Shown here in pieces: positions 12,171-25,510 of a stretch of 64,000 bases of DNA. Source of the stretch: Stercorarius parasiticus. Lineage: Eukaryota > Chordata > Aves > Charadriiformes > Stercorariidae. The stretch lies in NCBI GenBank assembly GCA_013396915.1, contig VWZL01000430.1, positions 1,191,309 through 1,255,308 of the forward strand. Direction: 5' to 3'. Position 1 is the first letter of the stretch. Each line of letters starts with the position of its first letter. Position numbers and translations under genes: made by a program. A model generated the notes under the pieces. That model searched no databases, had not been told where the DNA came from, and saw only the letters and a list, made by a program, of their open reading frames with translations.

Positions 12171-12682
12171 CTAATGGCCTCAATGATGGCTTGAAACTCA
12201 ACCTCTCACAGAATGATTTCGCTCCTCCCTAACCTGTACCTCCTCTCCATCACCATGGGGCACCACAAGAATGCAAGGTCTGGCCCCAGGTACCTTGCAA
12301 AACGTTGTTTCTCCTCTTGGGTCCTCTTCACACACTTGGATAGCCACCCAGTGAGTGGAAAAGTGAATGAGAACACCAATACGCTCATTAAATTGCATTT
12401 TACTCCCATTCTCCAAAAGTTATGACTGGCAGCACATATGCAAGTCAAGACAATCAGCCCTCTATGTCTTCCAGCAATACCATCTTGCTGTCCAAATCAT
12501 TACTAAACTGATTTCCTATTGCAATTAAAGATGCTGCCAGCAAACATTAATGCAGACTCCAAAAGATTTCAGGTATTTTAGAGGCTGAAGTTGGTTTGAT
12601 GACTGTACTCTGATTCAGTATATTTTTCTATAGTCATTTAAAGCACGACTTTACCCATCTTGGTTTCCTTAACTATTCTTTT

Positions 12683-12870
12683 CATAGAATAGAATCATAG
12701 AATCATTTAAGCTGGAAAAGATCTTTAAGATCATCAAGTCCAACCATAAAACTAACACTTCCAAGTCCACCACTACACCATGTCCCTCAGGACCACGTCT
12801 ACCCGTCTTTTTAATATCTCCAGGGATGGTGGCTCAACCACTTCCCTGGGCAGCCTGTTCCAATGCTTGA
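12683..12870 (-). mobile_element. CR1 LINE 3'-end fragment, older subfamily
   Basis: It begins with ATAGAATAGAATCATAGAAT, continues with GATCATCAAGTCCAACCATA and the reversed 3' region, and ends at CAGCCTGTTCCAATGCTTGA. About 190 bp are kept. The CCAACCATAAAACTAACACT segment groups it with the 2.0-kb copy and separates it from the 10.7/34.6/44.2/56.8-kb group. Confidence 0.92.
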
Positions 12871-15800
12871 GATGTTTCATATGATATTCATGCATTTCAG
12901 CTGAGTTTAGTGATGTCCCAGAGTTTGGGGCAGAAATCTGGCCCTCAAATTCCTGAATTTGAGGAGGAGGATTTAGTTCTTTCCCATGTTAAAAATATCT
13001 TTAACTGGAAACCCGTCTTCCTCACGTGCTAATGAGTCTACTCGCAACTCCTTCTTGGCTAAGACTCCTTCTAGTTCAACATTTTCTGCCAAACTAGTTC
13101 TCTCCTGACAGCTACTAATTTAGAACTGTTTTGTCTTAACTCGCATTTCTACTCAATTGACCTCATGGGCTTCTTTCTTAGTAATTCCACAGAAAATGTG
13201 CTCAGTGTGCAATTCCCAAGTTTGCTTTTTTTGTTTATTTATTTATTTTTAGCTCCTCAGTGCTGCAGACTCTAGTCTGGAACACGAAAATTATTCCTGG
13301 CCTTTTTTTACTATGTCTATTATCTAGAGTGTCATCACTGCAAGTGCTTTGCCAACTGAAATATCACTCATAATTGGTATCAAAGTACAGGAGGGGGAAA
13401 AAAAAAAAAGAAAGGAAGAAGATCTGTTTGCTCTCCCACAGGTGCCCTGCAATGTCATCAGGCTGGAAGGGGTGTGCACCAAAAAAAGTGAGAAATAATT
13501 GTTGTTCATAGCTTTCAATACACATACATTACAAATACATTACACAATGCAATATATTAATTACACTTTCAGCTCTAGCTTTGCCAAGACATTCAGATTT
13601 CCTTGCACAAACCTGAGATCGACTTCAGTACAGAGAGCTTCTGACCCGGCTGTCACCCAGCTGCATCCCTAAATAAAATATCCTTATCTAACAAAATGTA
13701 GGAAGGGTCAAGCCTGCGGGTAGGTTCTCAGCCCTTCTCTGTCCAGAACACCTGAAAATTAGCTGAAAGAGCAATGCATGAGTGACCCTGCATGCCTCAT
13801 GGTGACGTGTCACCCTGGGGTGGGTTCCTTCTTCCTGTAAGGGAGAGCATAACCTAAACCAGACCTGGAGCCTAACTGTAAAAGGTGTTAAATAATCCCC
13901 AGTTTGCAATAATGGTGTATACCTAATGTTTGTAAGGAACTTCAAAAGATGGTATGTGTCACAGGTAGCACAGCTTTAATTTCTCTTAGGTCCAAATACT
14001 ATCAACTTTGTATACAACACAGCTGTTGTGGATGTTCTATTTCAGATGAGCACAGAAGTACTGAGCAGAGTCTCTATACCTGGCTTTATTCATCTATTAG
14101 ACTTTGCCTAATGACAGTCACTCTTATTAAACTATGTAGTATCTGACTTAGCAAAATTCAGACTTTTTTTGATAGAGAAGCTAGAGGCAATTGCTCAGTC
14201 CATATTCTCCCACTTCCCTCTTTTTGAATACAGACCTCACGGCTCAGTCTTACCATGGAGAGGCCTTCGAGTCAGAGCATGGACACAGGGGACAAGTATT
14301 TTAGTGCCTAACTATTATAGTACCATAGGGAGATTTTAACATACCTGGGGTTTTGTGACCTCAGTAAAGATCATATTCCAAATTGTGCATCCTGGCATGC
14401 TAGTTACGAAATTTATGGCACAAATGTTTGGAAGATGCTCAGCTGGGAGCTACAGAACCTTATGCAGCAGGATCAAGTGGAAGAAATACACCAACCATTA
14501 ATAGACGGATTACTAATATCCTAGAAAAAAAATTAAGTCCTTTTAAAATACACATACTAACACTGCCTGGCATGGTTTGTCAACGTATGATGACAAACGA
14601 AGGCTTGCCCACTGTTTGAGCTGAAGTATGATGCCATGGGCGTGATTTGAAGCATCACTTCTTCCTCAAACCCCAGAGCAACCAGGATCTCCCAGGACAA
14701 CCCAGGAACCAGTCCAGGCAGTTTGGTACCTGTGAAGACTGGTCTCTATCTTGCACTTTTCAAGAGAAATAAGAAGTTCTCCATTTAACGGAGTAATTTA
14801 GTTAAACTGCTCCACATTTTAATACTGCTATTTAAATACAGTAACCAGAGCCTTCATTTTTATGGATGTCAGGAGAAACATAAGTTAAAAGTTATAAGCA
14901 AACCACAGAGGAAGTATTTTAATTTCCAACATGCAGCATTTCTCCTAACCTGAAATAATGATTTTAGCTTGTTTGTGCTCCCAGAAGCCATGAAGTCTGC
15001 AGGGCTCTGAAACATTAATTTACCAGGAGGTGTGAGGGAAGTAACACAGCATACCCTCTGTATCTGCTATGTCTCTGAAATTAAGAGGATCTCCTCTAGG
15101 AGAGGTGCTTTAGTGATCTCTCCATTTTTTACTAAAAAACTTTAGGAATGTCTCTTTATGCTGTATTTCAGTTTTCTTAAATCAGACTACTAAGTAAGGT
15201 CAAGCACCATAAAATATGTTCATATTCTCAAGAGCAGAGAGTGGTGGTGTGAGCTTCTCCACCAAGTTTCTCCAAAAAACAAGTGAAAAAATCATAACTA
15301 TTAAGAAAAAAACGTAGCCCTGAAAACATAGGCTGGTGCCTGCAACTAGGGCTGGTTTCTCTCCGGCTCCCATACCACCAACCACAAACATGCTCAGCCC
15401 TGGTTAGCAATTTGCTGGTCCACAAGCCTAAAACTAACTCAGCACTTCCTTCTGCATGCTCCGTCTCTGCAATACAGCAACACCAACATCAGCCCACAGA
15501 GTACAGGTGTGTGATCCCATAAGGTGTTGGGCTTTGGAGTTGGTTTTTTTTACACTAAGACAAAGTTTAGGGAAGTTGCATTGGAAAGACAAAGACAAAT
15601 GGAGCCTTTGCTCATCGCCATTGAGTTATCGGTAAGCCTTCATCCTGTCCTGTCAAGTTTTGTGTGGGGAAAAAAGTGTAATAGCTAGTAGATGCTGATC
15701 TGATCGGCAGGGTCTGGTGGTCCTCAGTTCTCGCCCTCTCAGGATCCAGGACTGCTGCTGAATGGCCCCACAGTGAACACATACAGGGAAAATATATGTT

Positions 15801-16689
15801 TCTATGCAATGAGGGCTCTTAGGGAGACACTTACTCTTCCACACCAGAGATAAGGCACATTAATTGGAGGGTACACACAGGACCTCTCTCAGGCTACCCA
15901 TTACCTTTCACCAAAACTTAAAATAATAAATTGCAGAGTTTGATGAATGTCACAGCTACTGTTTGATTTTTTTTTTTCCCCTCCCCTCACCCTAACCATC
16001 CAGGTCTTAATTATACTCTGGCAGTTAGTCTCCACCGAAACAGCAATAACAAAGATGCAAAGAGCACGTAAATATGGGTCTACCTATAAAAACGGAAACA
16101 CAAATTGCGTTGCCTTGTAATGACTCCAGGCAGAAGAAGTGGTGTGAAAAGCAAAGAGCCCAGCCACGCTCAGCTGCACAGTTGCTTTGCTGGCCTTTCA
16201 CCTGGGGAAATTTCAGTTTAATTTTCACTTACAGCCCAGGCAGGATGTAATTCGGTTTCCTTCTAGTCCCCACTGGATTTTTTTTTTTCTTCCCCCCCTC
16301 CATATCACAAAGCATACATTCACGTAGCCATTAATACAATTGAAATCCTCAGAAATGCCACATAAAAGAAAAGGTCAGGATAGTCTAACATCTGCATTAA
16401 CAGGGTTTTATGAGGTGCAGAAGAACCATCCCAGAATTGTCCTGTATGGGCCAGTTCAGTGGTCTGGCAAAAGCACAAGGACTCCTGGCAGATGGCTTTA
16501 TTTTAAAGTAGCATGGGAACAGCTTCAGAGCCCATCAGCTGCAGTACATCCAAATATTCACAGAAAACAGTATTCTAGCTGTGCCCAAGAGTTAATTTTC
16601 AAAGGGGCAGGACTCAGGCTACAGTAAGGAAATGTGGTTTTCTATTCTCTGCTGTACAAGGCACAGGAAAGGACTAAATCTGCATTTAA

Positions 16690-17305
16690 TTTAACCCCCT
16701 AAATAAATAAAGAAAAGCAACCCAGCATCTTTTGACCTCCCCTTTCCAAAGCTCTGCAGCAGCCAGAGGGAAGATATCCCGGGTGGCAGAGAGGAACCAG
16801 CTGCTACCAGCAAGACAAAAGAAGAGCGGGAAAGGCTTTCCTGCACGGCCAGGAGGAGGTGGCAGGGGAAGCCCTGCTCCCAGGCAGCTGCTGCAGACAG
16901 ATGGATGTAGGCGAGGTTTGCCCCATGGAGCACAGCAAGAACTGCTTGTGCTGGAGGACAACACATGCTGGGTGCGACATGTCCTCTCTTATTCTTGCAG
17001 CAATGGGGATTTTCTGCCAGCAGCATCCCAGCACCCTCCCTCTGCAAGCTTCTCCGAGTGTCCATCAACTCAGGAATGCTGGCACTGGAGCTGGAACAGC
17101 ACAATGGGACCAGACCCATCCTGCTCCCAGGACTTCCAGGAGGCATCTCTCCACCACGCTAAGGTTTCTCGTTCACCCACACCAAGTATTTGCAATTCAG
17201 CACAGCAGTACTGAGGTCCTGCTGCTCTGCATTTTTACCACCTCTGAAAGCAACGTTTGTCCAGAAATGGTTGTAAAAGGGCCATGGGTCAATGAGATGC
17301 TCTAG
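16690..17305. other. GC-rich patch open in several frames
   Basis: Frames of 148-160 codons are open on the plus strand (16732-17214, 16859-17305) and 151 codons on the minus strand (16691-17146). The overlap of long frames on both strands is what a stop-poor GC-rich sequence gives. None of the translations contains a domain I recognise, and their serine-, proline- and glutamine-rich content is low in information. It could be a transcribed non-coding exon or just GC-rich DNA. Confidence 0.35.
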
Positions 17306-19451
17306 CAAGAGCTTCTTGCCTCTAAGTCTTTTAAAAAGAGCACCACCAGACTTGTATCACCATTATTAAGGGTAAATAAAGGCAGGAAAACAGATCAGCC
17401 TCCAGCTTGACTGTGAAACGTTTCATTTTGTCTCGCAGAAGAGTTGTCTAGGTGCGGGCTGGAGCAGCACCCTCACCCTGCATGCTTCTGCTGCTGCCTT
17501 GCAACTGCCTTCAGGAATTTTTCCTGAGAGGTTTCGCTTATCTGCACTGGTGATGTCGCCTTCCTGCTATCTCCCTCACATCAGTACAATCCAAATTTCA
17601 TATAGCCATTGGAGCCAAGGTTGGGGACAAGCTTTGCATCCCCCCCAGCATTGCCAGCAGCACAGGGCATGAAACACATGGGAGAAGGATGGAGCACCCC
17701 ACGGTTAGACTCGCATGACAGCCCAGAAACCTCGGACGGAGATAGTAACAACCTCCGTGATGAAGTCCCATGAAGGACTTAATAAAATTACTGCGTTAGA
17801 TGGCTTGTCACAAATACACCTCCATGAGGTACCCAAGTGGCCTTTATTTATTTTAAGTTTGCCAAAGCTTGGGCTTCTACCACATCAAAGACGCAAGTAT
17901 TTCACCTAAAATGATGAAATCCGGGGCAAAACAGGAACAAAACCTCTACACTGGCTGGCAAGGGCAGACTTCAAACCTGGATTTCTCCTTTGCCCTGAGT
18001 CTGGCTACAAAGTCCAGTCTCCTCGGAAATGCAGAAATTAATTACCTGCATAGCAAGCATCCATATTATTATATTTGTTTACCTTATTCTCTGGTCTTGT
18101 GTGAGTGTTATGCTTTGTTAGCATAACACAAGTATTTTGTAACACAAAACTGACATTTAGGCAAGAATTACCTTCCCTGCCCTTTAATTTATACCAAACT
18201 CAGAGTAGATTTAATTAACACAACAATTTTGAGCATGTTTTAAAACCACAAGAAACTTTAATTTTAAAAAACTGATTTTTATCTAGTTCTAGCTATTTTC
18301 CTGAAGACAGCCTGATGCTTGTTAACTGGTGTAGCGATGAGTATATAGTAATTTAGCCTTCATGTTAAATTGGGTACTTTTTTGCTACCTAGAGAACACA
18401 AAATATTCTCTAAGTGTTGTCAAGCAATTATAACCCAGCTTCTCTTAGTCAGAAGCTATATTTGAAGTCCTAATTTATTTGTTTTATGTGCTTTATTATT
18501 CTAGGAAATACAGAATGGCATACATTTATTATTTAATAATTTTTGCCATGCTGTCTTTGAGTTGAAACTGGGATTTAGTTGAAATTGTATAAAACCAGCA
18601 TTTTTATTTGCTTGTCATTTTAGAAAATCAAATTAAAATATGCGGGAAAAAAACTCCAGAAATAATGAATTATCACAGCATATTTTGCATGTAAAACTAA
18701 GTGCCTTCTACAAGAGGTGCATTAACAGTAGTAAGCTGACTCTTTCAGGTTAACATGTGATTTTTCAAATACATTTATGTGCCCTGAGATGCATATAAAG
18801 TACCTAACAGGAGTTTTTAAAGTACCTAAAAAAATTAAATAGCAAAGTAGCTTTGAAAGGAGGAGTTACGTCCCCAGCCTCCACAGGTATCTATTGGGAT
18901 TTTCAAAGACTTTCAGGTAACGAAAAGGCTTTGGAAGTCTGACTCCCAGACTGGGGCGGTGGCTGGGTCCATCCTTCCCTGAGTGTTTTCAATTGTAGAC
19001 TAGAACAAACTTTCTTGGTTTTGTAATTCCTATCCTTTTACTCAGTTTTGCGTGAAGAAATCCAAATAAAACAAAAAGCCCTCCCAAATATTCAATTGAA
19101 AATGAAAGTGACAAAACCAAAAGGTTTAGAGCGTAGATTTTGACAAAACTTATATTGGAAATAAAATCAGAGATTCCCCAAGTGGTCCTCATTTATAGAG
19201 ACTAAAAAACCCACAGATTAAATAAATGTATGAAAGTATGTATGCAGTAAGCTTGAGCTGACTTCCAGTGCTTGAGACAACTCTTATCACTTGTGAAATA
19301 TTTTTTAATGTCTTAAAACTCAAAGAGGTCCCACACACAGACTCTTCCACAGCAGTTATTTAAAATAGATGATGTAAACTATAACTTGAAGCAGATTTTC
19401 AGGATTTCCAATTAAACAGGCATCTCCCGGTACTAATTTCTTTCTTCTAAA

Positions 19452-19467
19452 TTTTTTTTTTTTTTTT
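19452..19467. repeat. poly(T) run, 16 bases
   Basis: Uninterrupted T homopolymer. No adjacent retrotransposon body is recognised, so it is not evidently a poly(A) tail. Confidence 0.85.
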
Positions 19468-19857
19468 AAATCTCATTCAAAACCCCAAAGCATCCAGAAA
19501 TGTTTATGGAAAGTTTTTCACATGTCTAAGACAGCTGCAAGACTTCCAGCTTCACACATAATTCAGCGCTTCCTGCAGCAGCTCGGACTAGCGTGCCTCG
19601 GATTTCTTGGCGGCTTTTCTCACCGATGGCTTTAACAAGGCTCAGAGGTACGAAAGGCTGATAAGGGGGGGACGTCTAGGAAAAAATTAACCACAGGGTG
19701 GGACTACGAGAGGCAGCTTCTTGGCTCCCCTGCTCCCTCACAGTACTCTGTGCTGGGTGTTTCAGGGATTTCAGCATCTTGGGCAGCTGGTGGATGGGAA
19801 TTACAGCCCAGACGCGAATGCAGAACACCCTGGCATGGGCTGACCAAGCCAAGACCA

Positions 19858-19858
19858 N
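19858..19858. other. ambiguous base (N) before a C6 run
   Basis: A single N immediately precedes CCCCCC (19859-19864). Together with the N at 10917, which follows GGGGGG, this suggests uncertain homopolymer calls or small unresolved joins. Confidence 0.95.
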
Positions 19859-21609
19859 CCCCCCAGCACAGCATCCACGGGAGCCCCCTCCCTGCCAACA
19901 GAGCCAGCACAGGGAGAATGACTGGCTTGTGCTCTGGCTTTTAGCCAGACTTGCCACTTTTCCCCCTAACAAGACAGACAGTTGACTGTAAATTGGCATA
20001 AAAATATACATATTTGCATAAATCCTGGGGCAGACCATGCCTGGCTCGTGCCTTCCCTTTTTTAAAACACAGTGCCTCCTCCTCTGCAGTGATGGTTACG
20101 TGCACGCAACGAATAAATAAAAGATAACCTCATGACTATATTCCAACAGGAGCCTCAACTTTCTGTAACAGCAATAAGATGAACAAAGAGGGAGGAAGGA
20201 GGAGGGCCCCTCAGTGCTATTTTCAGCCCTTATTAACAGAGATCAAAAGGAACGTCAGAAAGTCCGAGCCCTCCCAACGGTGAGGTGCTGCAAGCCCGGC
20301 CAGGGCGGATGCTGGCGGGACAGGGTCGCAAGGCTGGGCTCCCAGTGCTCTGCTGGGAACACCCCGCAGGCTCCAGAAACTCAGGCAGCAGGCTCAAAAT
20401 TTCGGTAAGGACAAAACGAGAAATCCAGTAACAGATGTCTAAAGAGAGAGAGAGGGGAAGGGATCTGTTTGGACTTGTGAGAGTAAAGAAAACGAAGTAT
20501 GCAAATCACTTCTCAATTTCATACAAAAACACCCCTTTTAAGGTTTGAGCCAGGGAATAGACAAAAACAAGAGTTCACTTCAATTTGCTCATAAACCTGG
20601 AGGAAAGGACAGCATGAGACTCAGCTCACGTCACCCGTCACATCGAGTATCCGCACGGGAGAGCTGCCTGATGCACACCCCACATCGCAACACCGGCCGG
20701 GCTTCATCCTGAGGTCTGTAAGTGCAGGCCATCCTGTGCAGAGGCTGAGCCAAGTCAGGGCCAAGAAACAAACATTCAACTTCTGGCACTGCTGCAGCTA
20801 TCACTCCAGAAAAGACAACAAAGCTTTTTCCGCAGCCTGTTGCAAGCACAACTCGACACATGGTGCAGACCTGCTCAGGGCTGGGCATGTCCATCAGGCT
20901 CCCTGACCCCAGCCTCTGCCATTCCACAGGCTTTTCCTCCAGGAATGCCCTCTGGATAAGCAATCAATGCCAGGGAATGCTCATTGCTGGAAGGCGCGGA
21001 GGAGATCCTGCAGGAAGCGGGTGGGCAGTGTGCCCGACCACCACTGTCAGCCCCTCTCTTCCCGGTCCTGCTTACCCAGGCCATGCTTTGCTCAGGTGAA
21101 GCTCATAATTCCAGGTTCCCATTGTCAACCTTAAAATCATACTCCTTGAAGTAAGAGAATTCAATGGAATAGCAAGGGTTTTTTTCTTTCTACTTAGAAA
21201 AATCTTGAATTCAGCAGCACAGCACCAGCTTCTCTCCATGCTAACGTCACCCCCACACCCCAACTGAGCCACTTTAAAAGACGCGATTGAAGCCCTACTC
21301 TGCCCTGTATTGCTAGGGACATTAAAAATCACTGTGTCATCGCTAGATGTGGCACAAACACATAAAAGAAAGAAGATCCTCAATGCTGGAATTAATACAG
21401 AACCGGTAAACAAACGTCAGTCTCACCCTTGCCTGCTTCCACATGCAGAGAGCCGAGCGTGGACTCAGGGCTTTTGATTTGGTACCACACCAAGCAGCAA
21501 AGTATGGCATCGAAACCAGAAATTCGCCTGCCGTTCCCTGGCGATGCCATTCCAGGGCATGCAGAGGGATGCGACGTGGAGGCTGAAGGGTTAAACGAAT
21601 TTTCCCATT

Positions 21610-21930
21610 CAGCGACCATCTGATGTGTGCACATTCAAAGTGCTAATTATGTCTAACAAAGACAATGCACAAAGCCCTACATGATACTGTAGGAGATTTC
21701 AGTAATGCCAGTACAGCTTATTAGGATCATTTTTTGTGGGTTAAAAGAGAGGACGAATATTGAAAATCTGCATGACTATTTGTAGGCAATGTCCCTAAGC
21801 CTAGTGAAATCTGAATTAAGAGCAATTATCAGAATGATATTGCGTGTTCTGTACTGTAAGCCTATTGCCTTGCTCAAAGGTCCTTCAAGCGCTAATGGAG
21901 AAAGCTGCAGGGAAATTTAATCAGCCATGA
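21610..21930. promoter_or_regulatory. possible conserved non-coding element
   Basis: Repeat-free sequence with AAAGTGCTAATTATGTCTAA (a TAATTA homeodomain core at about 21644), TATTAGGATCATTTTTTGTG, and GAAATTTAATCAGCCATGAG at its right end. The texture is like known vertebrate developmental enhancers. Conservation was not tested. Confidence 0.28.
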
Positions 21931-22357
21931 GTTGGGGACATCTCAGTTGGAAACAGAGATGGACAAAGCTAAAGAAGCAGGGGAACATTTTCAAAAGCGG
22001 TCTCAGTTGATCAGAGGGAAGGTTTGCGTTGCCAAATCACCAGGTTCCCCCACAACAAAGGTGTCAGCCTGGGTTTAAAGCAGGGAGAGGTGGTATACGA
22101 CCCTCACCTCCTCCACCCTTATGCAGATTAACAAGGAAAATAGGAGTACGCTCATGAAAAGAGGTGTACCACTGGAGTTCAGCACGCCAAAATAACGAGA
22201 AGTGGCAGAGGTTGATGCAAGGACAGCTGGGACCTGAGCCACAAGCCTCATCCCTCCCGCGCAGGCAGCTGAGCATCAGCTGGGGCGGTTGGCAGCGCCG
22301 GCACTGGGGTGGCTGAGCAGAACGGAGAAAGGTGCTGAGAAAGGAAACCCTTCCTAG

Positions 22358-22403
22358 CAATATATATATGCACACATATATATATGCATATGTACATGCA
22401 TAA
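22358..22403. repeat. TA/CA alternating tract
   Basis: ATATATATATGCACACATAT followed by ATATATGCATATGTACATGC. It contains near-palindromic TATATATGCA-type units and is a likely polymorphic simple repeat. Confidence 0.8.
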
Positions 22404-25245
22404 TGTCAGCAACAGAGAGAGCCAGGTCCAAGTCCAACCGGTAAGCAAGTGCTGGGTTAGTGCTGTTTTAATTATAGAACTTCTGGCTTTTTTGATTTTT
22501 TTGGACTGTGTCTGCATTTTTATGTTTATGGAGTAGAGATACCCAGGAGGCAAATCTCAAAATGCCGCCTTCTCTTAATTATTACTCGGCATTGCAGAAC
22601 CTGGGAGCCCAAGGCACCATCATGCCCCAACATGTGGGTACGCATCGCAGCGGCTGAGTTAGTCCCTCCAACGGCAGTGAAGTGCGGAATTAAAGTGTGG
22701 ATTTGTGCTTCTGGTGGCTTTTTGAAGTGCGATACATTGCAATAGTATTTATTAGCCAGGTTTCCTATGGAAACAAGGTTTATACAATCACACTTCTGCA
22801 CATCCAAATTGTGGCTAAATTCAAAATATGGGCATAAACCTTAGGGAATTGTGTCCCTACAAAAGGGAAGGCATAAAAACTGGTGAAAAGCAGCATTCAG
22901 GTAGATGTAAGTGGACAAATGCTGCCTCAACACATGGAAAAAGCAGCCAGAGCAAAGCTGTTATATCTCTCTCTGGGTGCCATCAACAGGCCCATAGGCA
23001 TGAAGTGACCGTGCAGACTATACGTGAGGTCATCTCCAGCATGTAGCACCTTGTAAGGGACACAAGGGACCCTGCGTGAGGGTTACTGCAACGCACCACA
23101 AATGCTGTAGAGACCCAAGGACTCAAACCCCTAGGAAAGCATACTTCATCTGGGCTGCTCATGCAGTTATTTTTCTCTCTCTAGAAAAGCAACATTGCTA
23201 AACCAGAACAACTCTTCCCTGACAAATGCAATACAGAGCAAAATATTGCTACAAGTCAGAAATTCATGGCTTCGGTTTCTGTCAGGAACCTGCTGGAACC
23301 AACTGTGTACCTCAACGGTATGAATTACTAGCTGGGGATGGGAGAAATTTTGAAGAAATAAAGCTGGGGGAACTTAACCAACTCTATAAATTTAAATATA
23401 CAAGTCCTCGTTTGGACATTAGAAAACAAGTTGCTAACTCAAGCCATTAATATAGTCACAGTTTGAAACAAGTTTCTCTCCTAGTATTCAATGCCACACC
23501 TGCTGCAATGCCCCCCATCATAAACTCATAGTCTTTGCAACGTTACGCAGTTGTTACGCATTAGGACAGACCTTGTGCAAGCTTTTGAATCACAGAATGG
23601 GTAAAATTCTGAAAAAAATGTCCTATTCGTAGTGTTGAAGGAGAGCATGGACCCAGGGCTCACCTCGACCAGTTTGCCAGCATAAGGCGTTGTTCAGTCT
23701 TCACTGCAGGATGGATTTTGGGGTGAAGAAGGATGGGCAAGGAAAGAGTAGAAACATTCAAAGCTTATTCAAACTGTTCCTAGAGACACAAGTATAAAAA
23801 AGATAAACTCCCTTCACTTTAACGATAATTAGTTTATGCTGTCTGGATGACCAAGACTTTTTCCATGGGTACTGTAATACCGGTGTAAATGTTACTGCTG
23901 GACTTCACAGGGCACAAAAATTACCCAGCAATTAGCTCTCTATTCTGAACATATATGCCATCTTTTTAATTGCCAAAATGCTTCCCATCTCTCCTGCTAC
24001 AGGTGATATTTTTTTTCTAAAGCCAACAGAATATTCCATTTTAGCTTCACAGTCTCACTGTTTTTCCCTACACTGAAGTCTACCTTACAGCGTGCTTTAC
24101 ACAATTTAGATGTCAAATTCAAGGTCTCCAAAGCTTGGAAATGTGAAAACCAGGTTCTTCTGCCCAAACTTAAATAAACCTTGTTGTACGTAAGAATTTC
24201 ACTGAAACCTGAGATGACTCTTTTTTCCACAGGCTCTCTGCCTCCCCCACTGCACTGAGGAGATGCTGCACAGGCATCGGGCTGAGATTCAACAGCCCGT
24301 TTTGTTCTCGCTGTTCAGTGTGTGGCCTTGTGCCTTATTTACTATAATTATTTCAACATCTGCTCTGAAGACAGAAATTTGTTTATTTCCTCAGAGGCTT
24401 TTCTATGGCACTCATTGCTATAGTGTTTGAATGCTTTATAAAATATTAATGGATTTCTGTTCTTTCCCTTCTGTTATCATCTCCATTTTCCAGACGAGAA
24501 ATTCTGCCCCGCGTATTAAATTGTGAATTTGTTCACCAATTTGGGAGGAAAGAGCAGAACTCCCGCACACAGGCAAACCAACGACAGTGTGTTTGCAAAA
24601 CAGGCTCTGGCCAAGGGGCATGTGTAGGGCTAGTGGGTACAGCCCTCACTAGCCAGGACGAAGCATCCCACATCCAACATTAAAAGGTGAGGCATTAAGC
24701 AATGCATTCAGAATCACACCAAAGCTTTGGGATTAGACACGAGTTTTCCAAATAAAAGCAATACAGAAATAATGAGGATGCGCTTCTTTTCATTCTTTGG
24801 CATCCATTTCTTGCATTAGATGTCTTCCTACTCTGCAATAGGGTTTATAGAAACAGTATATCCCCAGCGTCCAGCCACCATTTCAAGCACTGCCATGGGG
24901 ATCGGATCATACTCAGCATCTCCTTATCCTTTGCAGTAACATCTTCCAACTTGAAAACCAATAGCACATACAAAAAAAAATCTTTATTGTAGATTAAATA
25001 TTCTCCATCATCCTTTGCAAGTCCAATTTCCCAGCCCTCTGAATCCTTCCTGCTCCTTTTCTCTAAGCACTCTCTCACCTGTTCCACATTCATTTAAATT
25101 GTGGGCTACCAAAAACTGTCCCTAATGATGAGCAGAGCAAGTTGACCCCATGCATCACAAAGCCCTGTGCTGCTCCACACACACCACAGCAGCCCCACGA
25201 TGATGTCCCCCAGGCAGGTCCTAGCCTGGCGTGTGCACTGCTGAT

Positions 25246-25480
25246 GGGTCCTGTCTATATTTAGAAGTTTATTTGTGCCCTTATTGAATTACATTCTAAT
25301 TTGTCCACCTTCTCATCCTCAATCTGAGTTTTGATCCTGTCTTTTAATAGCCTTGCAGTCCATCCCAGCTTTGTGCCATCTGCAAATTTAATAAGCGTTC
25401 TCTCATCAATTAGAATAGTTGATGTCACCAGAGCAGGACCACATCACAGAGCCCCGTGCCGCACACTCTTCTGTCTTGAC
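25246..25480 (-). mobile_element. ancient CR1/L3-like LINE fragment
   Basis: By eye it aligns to the reverse strand of old CR1-clade elements shared by birds, crocodiles and turtles. AATTTGTCCACCTTCTCATC stands where those have 'aatttatccagatcattttg'. Then TTGATCCTGTCTTTTAATAG, and CAGCTTTGTGCCATCTGCAA followed by ATTTAATAAGCGTTCTCTCA stand for 'cagcttggtatcatctgcaaactttataagtgtactctct'. The order and spacing fit. It matches part of the same region as the longer ancient element at 60.2-61.3 kb. Boundaries are approximate. Confidence 0.7.
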
Positions 25481-25510
25481 AGGAAACTGTAATTAATTTG
25501 CAGGTACCTC

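Larger units (their letters stand above)
11125..12682. other. unique non-coding DNA
   Basis: No gene is recognised. It contains the TA/CA-rich tract at 11396-11480 and a motif-rich block at 11860-12170. The frames at 11480-11887 and 11829-12095 overlap, match nothing I know, and look like chance. Confidence 0.5.
12871..25245. other. long unique non-coding stretch
   Basis: About 12 kb without a recognised gene. Notable points are an ATTT run near 13232-13251, the GC-rich multi-frame patch at 16690-17305, an AT-rich block at 18130-18850, a T16 run at 19452, a single N at 19858, CpG-richer sequence at 20240-21080, an enhancer-like block at 21610-21930, and a TA/CA tract at 22358-22403. The minus-strand frame at 24845-25093 (82 codons) has a protein-like composition but no domain I recognise. 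Confidence 0.5.

Noticed and set aside
16846..16875. AGGTGGCAG resembling half of a CTCF site
   Set aside because: The CCASY half is missing just upstream.
23586..23600. AATCACAGAATGG resembling a CR1 tail
   Set aside because: Too short, and the flanking sequence is not CR1.
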